Assembly (NCBI GenBank): GCA_018899995.1
Contig: JAHIHE010000019.1
Location: 1 to 5,868 of the forward strand
Length of the DNA stretch: 5,868 nucleotides
Reading direction: 5' to 3'
DNA from: Patescibacteria group bacterium
GTDB taxonomy: Bacteria; Patescibacteriota; Minisyncoccia; JAHIHE01
A model generated the notes under the pieces. It was not told the DNA's origin and did not search any database. It was given only the letters and a program-made list of their open reading frames with translations. The translations under genes were made by a program, and so were the position numbers. Positions 1 to 5,771 of this stretch are shown in pieces. Position 1 is the stretch's first letter. The number at the start of each line of letters is the position of its first letter.

Positions 1-1
1 C

Positions 2-3000
2 AAATTGGGTGGATTGGTGGGAATTGCGTCCCAGCTCATTGCCATCCCGGCGTTGGGGTTCAAAGATGGTGCCAGTAAGGAGTCTTATACCGGCTGGGAA
101 GATTTTGAAGGTGATACACAGTTTTTTAACCGCAAGCCCTTTGAACTCAAAGGCGGACTTGAAGAATTAAAAGCGGCAAAAGAGGCGGCCAGAAGCGAAA
201 TTAAAAGCATACTTTCGAATAAATTGATTTCCGAGATTGAATACCGCAATTTATCCTTGAAATTCGGCGCTGTTTTTAAAGCCGGAACCGGCGCGGAAAC
301 CATCAAGGAAATGCTTACGCGAGTTGATTTAAAAAAACTGAAAACCGAGATTAAATCCCAAACAGAAAAGACGGACAGCTTCGCGCAGAAGAAAAAACTG
401 CTAAAGCGCCTGCGGGTGGCGCAGGGAATGCTGAAGTCCGGCGTAAGGCCGGAATGGATGTGCCTGACCGCTTTGCCAGTTATTCCGCCGGATTTGCGGC
501 CGATGGTGCAATTGGACGGCGGAAGATTCGCCACTTCGGATTTGAACGATTTGTACCGCAGGGTCATAAACCGCAATAACCGCTTAAAGCACCTGGTGGA
601 GCTTAGCGCCCCGGAAGTCATTTGCCGCAACGAAAAGCGCATGTTGCAGGAAGCGGTTGACGCTTTGATAGACAACAGCATAAGGCACAGACAGGTGACA
701 ATCGCTTCAACCGGCCAAAAGCGCCAGCTTAAGTCCCTGGCGGACATGCTGAAAGGAAAACAAGGGAGATTCAGGCAGAATCTCTTGGGCAAGAGGGTGG
801 ATTATTCGGCCCGCTCGGTTATTGTCGTCGGCCCGGAGCTCAAGCTCAACCAATGCGGACTGCCCAAAAAAATGGCGCTGGAATTATTCAAGCCGTTTGT
901 CATCAGGAAATTGATTGAGGCGGCTCTGGCGTACAATGTAAGGAGCGCGGCGCGGCTGATTGAGCAGGAAACAAGCGAAGTTTGGGACATTTTGGAAGAT
1001 ATTATCAAGGGCAAGGTGGTTTATTTGAACCGCGCGCCGACGCTCCACCGCTTGAGCATCCAGGCGTTTTATCCGATTTTGATTGAAGGCAAGGCGATTC
1101 AGGTCCATCCTTTGGTTTGCAAAGCGTTTAACGCCGATTTTGACGGTGACCAGATGGCGGTGCATTTGCCGCTTACGCCTGAAGCGCAAAAAGAGGGAAC
1201 CGACATAATGCTTTCTTCCAAAAACCTCTTGAAGCCGGCAACCGGCGAGCCCATAGTTGTTCCTTCGCAGGATATTGTTCTTGGCTGTTATTATATGACA
1301 CGCATTGCCGCCGGCGCCAAAGGCGAGGGGACGCGCTTTGTCGACGCGAAAGAAGCGATTTTAAATTATCAGATGGGCGCTGTTGATCTTAAGGCCGAAG
1401 TAAAACTGCGCAAAAATTTCAAAATAAACGCGATAAAAAAAGCGGATATCGCTGACCCGCTTCGCCAAGGCTCCCCGCCTAGACTCGGCGAGGCTGGCAG
1501 CGAGGCTAGGGAAAACGGCTTTATCAAAACCTCGGTCGGCAGAATTATTTTCAACCAGGCGCTGCCGAAAGAGCTGCGTTTTATCAACGAGACAATGGGT
1601 TCCAAAGCGTTAAAAGCCCTGATAGTGGATTCGCTTGAAAAAGTCGGCGAAGAGGAAACCGTTAAATTACTTGACCGGATTAAAAAACTCGGCTTTGAAT
1701 ATGTAACGCTGTCGGGTTTGAGCTGGGGTATGGACGATTTAGTGATACCGAAGGAAAAGCAGGCGATTTTGGAAGAGGCGAACAAAGAAGTGGCGGTTAT
1801 TGAAGGCCAATACAACGAAGGGCTTTTGACCAATGAAGAGCGCAGGATGAAAACCATTGAGGTCTGGACCGACGCGAAAAACAAGGTTGCCGATTCCGTG
1901 AATAGAGCGCTTGACCCGAACGGCCCGGTTTATTCAATGATTGATTCGGGCGCGAGAAGCTCATGGGCGGTGGTTGCCCAGATGATGGGGATGAAAGGGC
2001 TTGTGGTTAATCCGGCAGGCGAAATTATGGAACTGCCGATAAAGCACAGCTTCAAAGAGGGCTTTGATGTTTTGGAATATTTTATTTCCACTCATGGAGC
2101 GAGAAAGGGTATGACTGATATCGCGCTAAGAACCTCCACTGCCGGCTACCTTACCAGGCGGCTGGTGGACGCGGCGCAGGATGTGATTATCAACGAGATT
2201 GACTGCCGCAGCAAACAAGGCATGGTCATAAACCGCGCTGACCCCGCGGATTTGGGCCGCGATTTTTCTTCGCGCGTTTACGGCAGAGTGGCGGCGGAAG
2301 ATATCATGAATCCCAAAACCGGAAAAGTTCTGGTTCCCGCAGGAGAATTCATTTCCAAAAACAGCGCGAGAGACATTGAAAAAAACGTAAGCATTGATTC
2401 GGTAAAAGCGCGCTCGGTCATTCACTGCCACGCAAAGCGGGGAATCTGCCAGAAATGCTACGGATACGATTTGGGAAGGAATAAGCCTGTTGCCCTCGGT
2501 GAAGCGATTGGCATCGTGACCGCGCAGGCGATAGGAGAGCCGGGAACGCAGTTGACGATGAAAACATTTCATTCCGGAGGAGTCGCGGGAAGAGACATTA
2601 CCCAAGGCCTGCCACGCGTGGAAGAAATTTTTGAAGCGCGCGTGCCAAAGGGCAAGGCGCTAATTTCCGAAGTTGACGGCGAAGTCGCGGCTATTGAAAT
2701 AGCTCCTGCCAAAAAAATAATCAAAATTCGCGTAGCGGGGCAAGAAAAAAAGAAGCCAGTCAAATCCCGCAAGAAATCCGAGGCGGGACAGGCGGCAGCC
2801 AGCCGCGCTGAGGGGCAGTTTTACGATGTCAAAGAATACGAAATTGACCACGATATCGCTGTAAGCGCGGAAAAAGGCGCCAAAATTTCCAAAGGCCAGC
2901 GCCTGACAGAAGGGCATATTGATTTGCAGGAGCTGTTTCAGCTCGCGGGACAAGAAGCGGTGATAAATTATGTTATCGGCGATGTGCAGGAAATTTATAT

Positions 3001-3382
3001 GGCGCAAGGCGAGAGCATCAACGACAAGCATGTGGAGCTTATCATCCGGCAGATGTTTTCACGGGTGCAGATTACTGATTCAGGCGATTCGGAACTTCTG
3101 CCTTCGGATGTGGTTGAGAAAAATTATTTTGACGAGATGAATGAAAAAGCGAAAAAGGAAGGCAAAAAACCGGCAAAAGCCGAGCCGCTGCTTTTGGGAA
3201 TAACCAAAGCGTCGCTTTCAACCGAGAGCTTTTTGGCTGCCGCGTCTTTTCAGGAAACCGTGCGCGTGCTTATCGCCGCTTCGCTTTTCGGCAAAACCGA
3301 TTATCTCAAAGGCCTGAAAGAAAATGTGATTATCGGCAAACTTATTCCAGCCGGGACAGGGTTTAGGAAGAGAGAGGAATAG
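2..3382 (+). CDS. rpoC: DNA-directed RNA polymerase subunit beta' (5' end outside window)
   Basis: This is the catalytic large subunit of bacterial RNA polymerase, acting in the core enzyme with alpha, beta and omega. The frame is open from the window edge, so the true start and the N-terminal zinc ribbon lie upstream. Residues are counted from the codon at 5. Visible landmarks in order are: PEWMCLTALPVIPPDLRPMV and the DLNDLYRRVINRNNR segment; GKQGRFRQNLLGKRVDYSARSV (switch/rudder region); the active-site NADFDGDQ, with Mg-binding D378, D380 and D382; the bridge helix STHGARKGMTDIALRTSTAG; the second zinc site C734, C808, C815, C818; the trigger loop GTQLTMKTFHSGG (852-859), with no large trigger-loop insertion; and a canonical end, LLGITKASLSTESF to LIPAGTGF. 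Oddities are a palindromic insert at residues 486-503, a Lys/Ala-rich linker at 913-937, and about 50 residues at the window edge that I cannot align from memory to the beta' clamp. Stop is TAG, followed by a terminator. rpoB is expected upstream but is not in the window. Confidence 0.98.
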   Translation, partial: KLGGLVGIASQLIAIPALGFKDGASKESYTGWEDFEGDTQFFNRKPFELKGGLEELKAAKEAARSEIKSILSNKLISEIEYRNLSLKFGAVFKAGTGAETIKEMLTRVDLKKLKTEIKSQTEKTDSFAQKKKLLKRLRVAQGMLKSGVRPEWMCLTALPVIPPDLRPMVQLDGGRFATSDLNDLYRRVINRNNRLKHLVELSAPEVICRNEKRMLQEAVDALIDNSIRHRQVTIASTGQKRQLKSLADMLKGKQGRFRQNLLGKRVDYSARSVIVVGPELKLNQCGLPKKMALELFKPFVIRKLIEAALAYNVRSAARLIEQETSEVWDILEDIIKGKVVYLNRAPTLHRLSIQAFYPILIEGKAIQVHPLVCKAFNADFDGDQMAVHLPLTPEAQKEGTDIMLSSKNLLKPATGEPIVVPSQDIVLGCYYMTRIAAGAKGEGTRFVDAKEAILNYQMGAVDLKAEVKLRKNFKINAIKKADIADPLRQGSPPRLGEAGSEARENGFIKTSVGRIIFNQALPKELRFINETMGSKALKALIVDSLEKVGEEETVKLLDRIKKLGFEYVTLSGLSWGMDDLVIPKEKQAILEEANKEVAVIEGQYNEGLLTNEERRMKTIEVWTDAKNKVADSVNRALDPNGPVYSMIDSGARSSWAVVAQMMGMKGLVVNPAGEIMELPIKHSFKEGFDVLEYFISTHGARKGMTDIALRTSTAGYLTRRLVDAAQDVIINEIDCRSKQGMVINRADPADLGRDFSSRVYGRVAAEDIMNPKTGKVLVPAGEFISKNSARDIEKNVSIDSVKARSVIHCHAKRGICQKCYGYDLGRNKPVALGEAIGIVTAQAIGEPGTQLTMKTFHSGGVAGRDITQGLPRVEEIFEARVPKGKALISEVDGEVAAIEIAPAKKIIKIRVAGQEKKKPVKSRKKSEAGQAAASRAEGQFYDVKEYEIDHDIAVSAEKGAKISKGQRLTEGHIDLQELFQLAGQEAVINYVIGDVQEIYMAQGESINDKHVELIIRQMFSRVQITDSGDSELLPSDVVEKNYFDEMNEKAKKEGKKPAKAEPLLLGITKASLSTESFLAAASFQETVRVLIAASLFGKTDYLKGLKENVIIGKLIPAGTGFRKREE
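1459..1510 (+). repeat. GC-rich palindromic insert inside rpoC
   Basis: The arm gcttcgcc (1459-1466) pairs with ggcgaggc (1487-1494) over 8 bp with one G-T wobble. A small hairpin, aggc/gcct (1468-1471 and 1477-1480), sits inside it. The octamer gcgaggct occurs twice (1488-1495, 1500-1507), and cctag (1478-1482) can pair with ctagg (1506-1510). The stretch is in frame and encodes roughly LRQGSPPRLGEAGSEARE, placed between a lineage-variable stretch and the conserved TSVGRIIFNQ motif. The composition is much more GC-rich than the flanks. It resembles in kind the protein-coding palindromic elements known from Rickettsia. The exact insert borders are inferred. Confidence 0.5.
2741..2815 (+). other. 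Basic low-complexity linker within beta' C-terminal region
   Basis: Residues 913-937 of rpoC (QEKKKPVKSRKKSEAG then AAASRAEG) are a Lys/Arg/Ala-rich, probably disordered segment. They interrupt the region after EARVPKGKALISEVDGEV, where most beta' proteins continue directly through the beta strands. The DNA contains a short gcggc/gccgc hairpin. It is most likely a surface loop insertion with no catalytic role. Confidence 0.45.
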
Positions 3383-3397
3383 GAATTTAGAGAAATT

Positions 3398-3430
3398 AAA
3401 AAACTGCTCCATTTTACGGGGCAGTTTTTT
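3398..3430 (+). terminator. Intrinsic terminator of rpoC
   Basis: The arm aaaaaactgctcc (3398-3410) pairs with ggggcagtttttt (3418-3430). This gives a 13-bp stem with one G-T wobble and a 7-nt loop (attttac), ending in a run of six T. It lies 15 nt after the rpoC stop and would end the rpoBC transcript. The A-run on the 5' side makes it potentially active in both directions. Confidence 0.93.
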
Positions 3431-3461
3431 CAAGGTCGTAAATTGCGGTCGTGAATGATGC

Positions 3462-3490
3462 TTTATCTGTAGCACATATTGGTGTATAAT
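3462..3490 (+). promoter_or_regulatory. Promoter of the ORF6N gene
   Basis: A perfect -10 box TATAAT lies at 3485-3490. The best -35 at 17-bp spacing is the poor match tttatc (3462-3467). The predicted transcript start near 3497 leaves a leader of about 20 nt before the ATG at 3518, and places the upstream in-frame TTG (3479) outside the message. The promoter lies directly after the rpoC terminator, so the ORF6N gene is probably transcribed separately. Confidence 0.55.
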
Positions 3491-3517
3491 AAATCAAAGC
3501 TAAGGGTAAATAAATCT

Positions 3518-4069
3518 ATGCAATTAAAAAATCAAGCGATTATTGTTCCGGAAGAAAGAATAGAACACAAAATATTTTTTATTAGAGGCAAAAAAGTAAT
3601 GTTTGATAAGGATTTAGCAGAACTTTATGGGGTTGAAACAAGAACGCTTAATCAGGCAGTTAGAAGAAATATAAAGCGTTTTCCGTCCGATTTTATGTTT
3701 CAGCTTGATAAAAAGGAGCTGGAGATTTGGCAATCACAGTTTTTAAGATCACAATTTGTGACCTTAAAGAGAGGCCAACATATTAAATATTCTCCTTACG
3801 TTTTTACTGAACAAGGCGTTGCAATGCTATCCAGTGTTTTGAATTGCGGACGGGCGATACAGGTGAATATCCAAATAATGCGGACATTCACCAAATTAAG
3901 AGAAATGATTGCGAGTAATCAGCAAATGCGGGTTAAGATTGAACAAATGGAGAAAAAATACGATAAGAAATTCAAGATTGTGTTCGATGCCTTAAGACAG
4001 TTTTTGGATGACGGGAGAGATGAGTCGGTAAGAAAAATAGGATTTAAAGCAGAAAAATCAAAAACTTAA
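3518..4069 (+). CDS. ORF6N domain-containing protein
   Basis: This 183-residue protein belongs to the ORF6N family, which is found in phages, plasmids and many bacterial accessory regions. It is thought to bind DNA, but the precise role is unknown. Residues 12-100 carry the family pattern: ERIEHKIFFIRGKKVMFDKDLAELYGVETRTLNQAVRRN, then RFPSDFMFQL, then YVFTEQGVAMLSSVL. Residues 124-162 are charged and probably form a coiled coil (TKLREM to KKYDKKFKIVFDALRQ). The RKIGF motif near the C terminus is common in this family. The length is typical, so the gene looks intact. I chose ATG 3518 over the in-frame TTG at 3479 because the -10 box lies between them. The ribosome site is weak (aaggg, about 12 nt upstream). 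Codons are AT-rich (AGA, AAA, ATA), unlike rpoC, which fits recent acquisition. No partner gene such as a phage repressor or integrase is visible nearby. Confidence 0.88.
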   Translation: MQLKNQAIIVPEERIEHKIFFIRGKKVMFDKDLAELYGVETRTLNQAVRRNIKRFPSDFMFQLDKKELEIWQSQFLRSQFVTLKRGQHIKYSPYVFTEQGVAMLSSVLNCGRAIQVNIQIMRTFTKLREMIASNQQMRVKIEQMEKKYDKKFKIVFDALRQFLDDGRDESVRKIGFKAEKSKT

Positions 4070-4080
4070 TGCGTACGCCA

Positions 4081-4109
4081 TTGACATCTTTTAAATCCCA
4101 TGTTAAGAT
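4081..4109 (+). promoter_or_regulatory. Near-consensus sigma70-type promoter
   Basis: A perfect -35 box TTGACA (4081-4086) is followed by a 17-bp spacer and the extended -10 TGtTAAGAT (4101-4109). Transcription should start near 4116. This is the best promoter in the window. It lies 11 nt after the ORF6N stop and drives the structured leader that follows. I found no comparably good promoter closer to the kinase gene at 4626. Confidence 0.75.
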
Positions 4110-4131
4110 TTCAATACAATAAGTAAATTTT

Positions 4132-4197
4132 ATGTCCACAACCGAAATTGTGAGCACAATCAATCTTCAGGTTCCGCCTACAACCTCTTGTCATTAA
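4132..4197 (+). CDS. Candidate leader peptide (21 aa)
   Basis: ATG 4132 to TAA 4195 encodes 21 residues starting MSTTEIV and ending QVPPTTSCH, rich in Thr (five) with a Pro-Pro pair. Codons CCG CCT (4174-4179) come just before hairpin arm 4182-4189, and the stop codon overlaps the opposite arm (4196-4203). A ribosome waiting at the proline codons would cover the first arm; one reaching the stop would cover the second. Two proline control codons would suit the ProB-like kinase downstream. Against it, no Shine-Dalgarno is visible (upstream is taagtaaattt), the ATG lies only about 16 nt from the predicted transcript start, and a 21-codon frame can occur by chance. Confidence 0.35.
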   Translation: MSTTEIVSTINLQVPPTTSCH

Positions 4198-4228
4198 GAG
4201 GTTAGTTTCGGTTTTACAGACATAAATT

Positions 4229-4287
4229 AAGCCTTTTCTAACCTCTTAGTGATAAGAGGTTTTTTGTTTATAGAAAAGGCTTTTTAT
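4229..4287 (+). terminator. Nested double intrinsic terminator
   Basis: The inner hairpin aacctctta/taagaggtt (4240-4248 with 4253-4261) has a 9-bp stem, a GTGA tetraloop and a T-run immediately after it (4260-4265). An outer perfect 12-bp stem, aagccttttcta/tagaaaaggctt (4229-4240 with 4271-4282), encloses it and is followed by tttttattt. Either level can terminate transcription from the 4081 promoter or from the ORF6N gene. Confidence 0.85.
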
Positions 4288-4437
4288 TTACCTTAATTTA
4301 AAAACAAAAGAAAATAATCCGCCGTAGCATTCTTTATTAATTACGAATTTCTCGGCTTTCTGAATTTAAGAGAAATAAATGTCGGCAATGAGGGCGTAGG
4401 AGGGTTTGTTGCTCTTTTAAAATTTAATCGTCTGTAG
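4288..4437. other. AT-rich intergenic spacer, no gene seen
   Basis: No start-containing frame of useful size with a ribosome site occurs on either strand. A modest inverted repeat, atttctc/gagaaat, lies around 4350-4375. A taggagg motif near 4397-4403 resembles a ribosome site but leads only to a three-codon frame. I found no convincing promoter. If the upstream terminator is bypassed, this stretch would be untranslated leader of the kinase message. Confidence 0.5.
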
Positions 4438-4502
4438 ATAACTGAAAATTCTTGCTATGGTTCGATTAGCGCTCACCATAACTAGCATAAAAATTCAGTT
4501 AT
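4438..4502. repeat. Inverted repeat / stem-loop in kinase leader
   Basis: The arms ataactgaa (4438-4446) and ttcagttat (4494-4502) form a perfect 9-bp stem. Inside it, tatggt (4456-4461) pairs with accata (4475-4480) around a 13-nt loop. No T-run follows, so it is not a terminator. It lies directly before a second, longer inverted repeat, suggesting one folded leader domain or the end of a small palindromic element. Confidence 0.6.
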
Positions 4503-4510
4503 TGGTATTT

Positions 4511-4600
4511 GCTATTGCGGCAATATCTTGAAATTTATCTTCTCTAATTCGCGCGAATAAGAGAATAGGCATAGAAGTTTTCAGATATTGCCGCAATAGC
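4511..4600. repeat. Long hairpin just upstream of the kinase ribosome site
   Basis: An 18-bp perfect inverted repeat, gctattgcggcaatatct (4511-4528) with its complement (4583-4600), encloses a second hairpin. The inner one has ttctct/agagaa (4540-4545 with 4560-4565) and attcg/cgaat (4547-4551 with 4554-4558). The 3' arm ends 13 nt before the GGAGG. There is no T-run, so RNA processing, message stability or control of translation is more likely than termination. A small palindromic mobile element is the alternative. Confidence 0.7.
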
Positions 4601-4613
4601 GGTAAAATAAAAT

Positions 4614-4618
4614 GGAGG
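4614..4618 (+). promoter_or_regulatory. Shine-Dalgarno of the kinase gene
   Basis: GGAGG lies 7 nt before ATG 4626, an ideal spacing. It fixes the kinase start and shows that strong Shine-Dalgarno sites are used in this genome. Confidence 0.9.
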
Positions 4619-4625
4619 AAAATAA

Positions 4626-5567
4626 ATGAGCACTAAAAAGAATAAAAAGATTGTAATAAAAATTGGAAGCCGTTGCATCGCTGACGGTTATGTCCACCCT
4701 ACTACTGGACATTCATATGTAGATTGGGGTTTGTTGGAAAGAATAACAGGGGAAATAAAAAAGTTAAGAGATGAAGGATGGCAGGTTATTCTCGTGGTTT
4801 CCGGAGCAATAAATGCCGGAGCGCCTTATTGGAACTTTAAACAGTATTCTAATGAACCGTTAATGCGTAAAATTTCCGCATCTTTAGGCCAGGCGCTAAT
4901 GATGAGATACTATGCAAGCGCTTTTGGATATATAGAAACTGATAACGAAACTAATCTTCCTTGTCAGATATTAGTGACCTATGACCAGCTGAAAAATCCA
5001 AAAATCGCTACTGCTCTTAAAGAAACGCTTAAGGGGATCATGGATGAAAGAATGATTCCAATAATCAATTACAACGATCCTCTTAGCGTCGCCGTCAAAG
5101 AAATCAAAATTTGGCAAAAGCTTAAAAATTTTGCGGCGAAACTATGCAGACAAGAAAGCGTCGGAGCAAAAACCAGTCGTTTTATCAGTGATTACAAGCT
5201 GGAAGAGGAGCTTTTCAAAGACAATGACTGCCTGGCGGCGATAATAGCAGTTTTACTTGAAGCTTCCCATCTATTGATTCTGACTGATAAGGTTGAAGGG
5301 TTAATGGATAATGGCGAATTGATCCGCTATGCTTCGCTGAAAGACATCGGAAGATACAAGGAAATTTGCGCCGGCAAAGGAGGAGAATTTAACACAGGAG
5401 GAATGCTGACAAAATTAATAGCGGCGGAGATTGTACTTTCGGAGGATATTACCGTTATAATCGGCAATATTAAGTACAATACTATTGATTTAATCAATAA
5501 TGAAAAACCGCACACGAGGATTGAAAAATATTATAGAGTCCGCATGGTCAGTAAAAAGCTACCATGA
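4626..5567 (+). CDS. Glutamate 5-kinase-like amino acid kinase (divergent ProB, no PUA domain)
   Basis: This 313-residue protein has the amino-acid-kinase fold and most resembles glutamate 5-kinase, which phosphorylates glutamate with ATP in the first step of proline synthesis. Motifs in order are: KIVIKIGSR (8-16, phosphate-binding Lys12 and Gly14); VVSGAINAGA (57-66, Ser59); ASLGQALMMRYYASAFGY; CQILVTYDQL; PIINYNDP (145-152); FKDND (197-201, where FGDND is usual); LLILTDKVEGLMD (216-228); and NTGGMLTKLIAAE (256-268). It lacks the C-terminal PUA domain of E. coli ProB. About 36 extra residues (161-196) sit between the NYND motif and the DND motif, where standard enzymes have about ten residues in all. 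No proA or proC gene is adjacent, so another small carboxylate substrate is possible. For that reason I give no gene symbol. The start is set by a perfect GGAGG. The gene appears to be transcribed alone, behind a long structured leader. Confidence 0.8.
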   Translation: MSTKKNKKIVIKIGSRCIADGYVHPTTGHSYVDWGLLERITGEIKKLRDEGWQVILVVSGAINAGAPYWNFKQYSNEPLMRKISASLGQALMMRYYASAFGYIETDNETNLPCQILVTYDQLKNPKIATALKETLKGIMDERMIPIINYNDPLSVAVKEIKIWQKLKNFAAKLCRQESVGAKTSRFISDYKLEEELFKDNDCLAAIIAVLLEASHLLILTDKVEGLMDNGELIRYASLKDIGRYKEICAGKGGEFNTGGMLTKLIAAEIVLSEDITVIIGNIKYNTIDLINNEKPHTRIEKYYRVRMVSKKLP

Positions 5568-5600
5568 AAGTATTCGATTGGTGAACAAAACAAAAATTCA

Positions 5601-5633
5601 GCGGTTCAAGAAAAACTTCTTAGCCGCCTTTTT
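5601..5633 (+). terminator. Intrinsic terminator of the kinase gene
   Basis: The arm gcggtt-c-aagaa (5601-5612) pairs with ttctt-agccgc (5617-5627). This gives 11 bp with one wobble and one bulged C, a 4-nt aaac loop, and ttttt at 5629-5633. It begins 34 nt after the stop. In the other direction the hairpin is followed by tgaatttttgtttt, so it may also stop transcription arriving from the right. Confidence 0.8.
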
Positions 5634-5771
5634 ATTGACAAAATCTGCATCTGTGCGAAGTCCTTAGTTTTGAAATTATAAACGCATAATTTTTCAGCGT
5701 TCCTTTTTGTTGCTCTACTTTTTATTATTTATTTTTAAAACTCCTTACTTTTCTTGCGGCTGCAAGATTTG

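Larger units (their letters stand above)
4116..4287 (+). ncRNA. Structured leader RNA, candidate ribosome-mediated attenuator
   Basis: The predicted transcript begins near 4116 and can fold into nested stems. These are tttatgtc/gacataaa (4129-4136 with 4219-4226), aaccgaaa/tttcggtt (4140-4147 with 4206-4213), a small hairpin attgt/acaat (4147-4151 with 4156-4160), and aacctctt/aagaggtt (4182-4189 with 4196-4203). A terminator follows whose arms repeat the last stem (4240-4261). Because both stems share arm sequences, segment 4196-4203 could instead pair with 4240-4247 and prevent the terminator. Together with an enclosed 21-codon reading frame, this is the layout of a classical amino-acid attenuator. 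It could also be a stand-alone small RNA of about 150-170 nt, or simply the 3' region of the ORF6N message. I do not recognise a known RNA family. Confidence 0.5.

Noticed and set aside
85..3031. Several long open frames on the minus strand opposite rpoC (up to about 235 codons)
   Set aside because: They lie entirely opposite a well-supported essential gene, have Ser/Leu/Phe-rich compositions typical of antisense frames, and lack ribosome sites.
3434..3452. Direct repeat ggtcgt (3434-3439 and 3447-3452) between rpoC and the ORF6N gene
   Set aside because: It is six bases only, expected by chance, with no associated signal.
3479..3517. Upstream TTG start for the ORF6N protein, adding 13 residues
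   Set aside because: The TATAAT box lies inside this extension, the residues match no family feature, and ATG 3518 fits the predicted transcript.
4182..4261. Two copies of aacctctt-loop-aagaggtt as a CRISPR-like array
   Set aside because: There are only two units, the repeats are too short, and the second is a clear terminator with a T-run.
4318..4434. 39-codon open frame on the plus strand in the intergenic region
   Set aside because: It has no ATG, GTG or TTG start with a ribosome site and no recognisable family similarity. It may be decayed coding DNA but cannot be supported.
5561..5585. Six-codon frame (MKVFDW) overlapping the kinase stop as a coupled gene start
   Set aside because: It stops after six codons, has no ribosome site of its own, and the sequence after it carries no continuing frame.
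5635..5640. TTGACA as a -35 box
   Set aside because: No -10-like sequence lies 16-18 bp downstream and no gene follows on the plus strand.
5565..5681. In-frame continuation of the kinase for 37 codons past its TGA, suggesting TGA recoding as in some CPR lineages
   Set aside because: rpoC contains no in-frame TGA over about 1,125 codons, and the kinase terminator hairpin lies inside the extension. An open run of that length is not surprising by chance.
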